5,966 nt of DNA, from contig CAITOD010000617.1 of NCBI GenBank assembly GCA_903893935.1, positions 1 to 5,966 of the forward strand, given 5' to 3'. Position numbers and translations under genes: made by a program. Below, piece after piece: positions 4,632 to 5,966 of the stretch. Numbering within the stretch: position 1 is the first letter of the stretch; every line of letters begins with the position of its first letter. This stretch comes from an uncultured Sphingomonadales bacterium (GTDB taxonomy: Bacteria; Pseudomonadota; Alphaproteobacteria; Sphingomonadales; Sphingomonadaceae). A model generated the notes under the pieces. That model saw nothing but the letters and a program-made list of their open reading frames with translations, had not been told where the DNA came from and ran no database searches.

Positions 4632-5883
4632 AAGTCGGTTGCACCGCCGTCCAGTCGATCGGTTCAATGCGGCGCACCAGGAAAATCCATGCCAGCAGTC
4701 CTGCCACGCCAACCACGGCGGCGGACACGAAGGCGAGGCTGAACGAGCCGGTGCGGTCGACGATCATCCCGGTGACGAGCGGCGCGACGACGCCTGAGAG
4801 GGTGCCGATCCCGTTTTGCAGACCAACCCAGCGCGCCGCAGCGTGCGGACCGCTCAGTGTCTGGCCGATCGCATAGAAATTGAAGCCGCACAGGCCATTG
4901 GCGAAAGCAAAGACCAGCAGGCCGGCGATGGCGACGGGCGCACTGCCAAGCGCGCACGCGAGCATCGTGCCGATCCCGATCACGGTGCCGGTGCAGACCA
5001 TCGTCATGCGGACGCGATGCGAAGTGGCTCCGGCGCGCATCCACACGTCGGACAGGCGCCCGAACAGCAGCGAAAGCCCGGAGGACAAAAGATAGACGAG
5101 CCCCGCCAGTTCGCCCATCACCGGCAGCGACAGGCCTTGCACTTTGACAAGGTAGAGCGGGAGCCAGGTGATCAGGAGAAACCACGTATAGTTCCCGGCA
5201 AATGTGCCGATCGTGGTTCCCCACAACTGGCGCCGGCACAGCAGATCGCGGTACGGCGGCTCGCGCCGGTGTATTTGCGCAGATGCCGCAGTCGAAGCGT
5301 GGCGCGTACCCGACAGCCAGGGGATCAACCACAGCAGCGAGCCGCCGCCAAACACGACGAACATCGGCCGCCAGCCAAACCGCGCCAGAAATGCGGCGCC
5401 GAGCACCGTGCCGAGGGCCGGCCCGAGATAGATGCCGGCGAGGATCGCGGCATTGGCCGAGCCCAGCTTTTCGGGCGCGATATGCTGGGCCAGAAGTTTG
5501 GAAGTCGCGGGCCAGCTTGCGCTTTCGCCAAGGCCCAGCAGCAAGCGCAGCGCCAGAAGGGCGGCAAACCCGCTGGCAAGGCCCGACAGCATGGTTGCCA
5601 GCGACCACAAAGCCAGACTGAACGCCATCGTGCGATAGGGATTGAGCCGGGCGATCACCCAGCCGGCCATGACCTGGCCCGGCGCATAGACAAAGAAAAA
5701 GGCCGAACCCAGCGCGCCGATCTGCGTGTTGGTCAATCGCATCTGGTCTTTGATCAGCGGCGCCGCCGTCGCCAGATTGCCGCGATCGAGGTAATTGATG
5801 AACAAGGCCAGCGCGAGCAGACCAACGATCATGCCGGACCCCGGCGCCTTATGCGCTCCCGCCAACACCTTGTCCGGTTTCAT
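4567..5883 (-). CDS. MFS transporter, anion:cation symporter (ACS) type
   Basis: The 438-residue inner-membrane protein has twelve predicted helices and the length of the major facilitator superfamily. Helix 1 ends in INYLDRGNLATAAPLIKDQ (29-47), and the pattern LTNTQIGALGSAFFFVYAPG (50-69) is typical of the ACS family, which moves organic anions such as sugar acids with protons or Na+. RLLLGLGES (113-121) marks helix 4 and GRLSD (275-279) the motif-A equivalent after helix 8. Residues about 195-220 are the central cytoplasmic loop. The exact substrate cannot be read from sequence. I chose the ATG at 5881-5883; a TTG at 5895 would add four residues, but a TATAAA -10-like element at 5901-5906 would place transcription initiation close to it. 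The tail from about residue 415 is Pro/Ala-rich, is not part of the fold, and is encoded antisense to the end of the kinase gene. No catabolic or regulatory partner gene lies in the window. Confidence 0.9.
   Translation of the reverse strand: MKPDKVLAGAHKAPGSGMIVGLLALALFINYLDRGNLATAAPLIKDQMRLTNTQIGALGSAFFFVYAPGQVMAGWVIARLNPYRTMAFSLALWSLATMLSGLASGFAALLALRLLLGLGESASWPATSKLLAQHIAPEKLGSANAAILAGIYLGPALGTVLGAAFLARFGWRPMFVVFGGGSLLWLIPWLSGTRHASTAASAQIHRREPPYRDLLCRRQLWGTTIGTFAGNYTWFLLITWLPLYLVKVQGLSLPVMGELAGLVYLLSSGLSLLFGRLSDVWMRAGATSHRVRMTMVCTGTVIGIGTMLACALGSAPVAIAGLLVFAFANGLCGFNFYAIGQTLSGPHAAARWVGLQNGIGTLSGVVAPLVTGMIVDRTGSFSLAFVSAAVVGVAGLLAWIFLVRRIEPIDWTAVQPTFSSPVAPAMSAQTAPPVPPQR
4610..4624 (+). other. 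Short hairpin at the end of the kinase gene
   Basis: GCCGG (4610-4614) and CCGGC (4620-4624) enclose a five-base loop just before the kinase stop codon. There is no T-tract on either strand, so it is a poor candidate terminator for either convergent gene. No better terminator is visible in this convergent overlap. Confidence 0.2.
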
Positions 5884-5900
5884 CCGCTGCCCCAATGATT

Positions 5901-5906
5901 TTTATA
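5901..5906 (-). promoter_or_regulatory. Possible -10 element for the MFS gene
   Basis: On the minus strand this reads TATAAA, within an AT-rich patch that stands out from its surroundings, about 18 bases before the chosen ATG. No -35 resembling TTGACA is seen 16-18 bases further upstream. The remaining bases to the window edge (5907-5966) show no clear operator. Confidence 0.3.
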
Positions 5907-5966
5907 CTTTGAAGACGTGGTGTTGCTTGGATCGCGGTCGGTGTCACGCGAAAAACCATCACAACA

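Noticed and set aside
4816..5898. Long plus-strand open frame (360 codons) opposite the MFS gene
   Set aside because: The product is rich in Arg, Gln, His and Pro without motifs, as expected from the antisense strand of a GC-rich gene; the MFS frame on the other strand is unmistakable.

Overview
The window reads as a high-GC alphaproteobacterial chromosome segment, most probably from Sphingomonadales (Novosphingobium, Sphingomonas or Erythrobacter-like). The grounds are G/C-rich third codon positions, start codons including TTG, near-perfect CtrA boxes (TTAA-N7-TTAAC), and near absence of the CcrM methylation site GANTC (two copies found in 5966 bases). The taxonomic placement is inference. 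No rRNA, tRNA, CRISPR array, insertion sequence or phage gene was seen.

Layout: (i) 1-563, minus strand, the N-terminal 187 residues of a two-helix membrane protein leading into a coiled coil; its 3' end lies outside the window. (ii) 564-635, a divergent intergenic region with a near-consensus CtrA box. (iii) 636-941, plus strand, a small HPt-like protein with Glu where the phosphorylated His should be. (iv) 942-1128, a non-coding leader with two small hairpins and a 9-base direct repeat. (v) 1129-2367, plus strand, a 412-residue protein that looks like a nucleotidyltransferase-like domain joined to a six-helix CDP-alcohol phosphatidyltransferase-like domain, both with eroded catalytic motifs. 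(vi) 2339-2354, a perfect CtrA box inside the end of that gene, followed by a GANTC site. (vii) 2377-3267, an uncharacterised all-helical protein, translationally coupled by an ATGA overlap to (viii) 3264-4631, a histidine kinase with an intact ATP-binding domain but Pro in place of the phosphoacceptor His. (ix) 4567-5883, minus strand, an MFS transporter of the anion:cation symporter type whose 3' end overlaps the kinase gene by 65 bases.

The coherent story is the run from 1 to 4631. It holds a CtrA-linked set of cell-envelope and signalling proteins in which three neighbours (HPt, membrane enzyme-like protein, kinase) have lost the residues that define catalysis while keeping the fold. If the degeneracy is conserved in related genomes, this is a candidate non-catalytic signalling module under cell-cycle control. 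Each protein would then work by binding or allostery rather than by phosphotransfer. The MFS gene is probably unrelated to this module.
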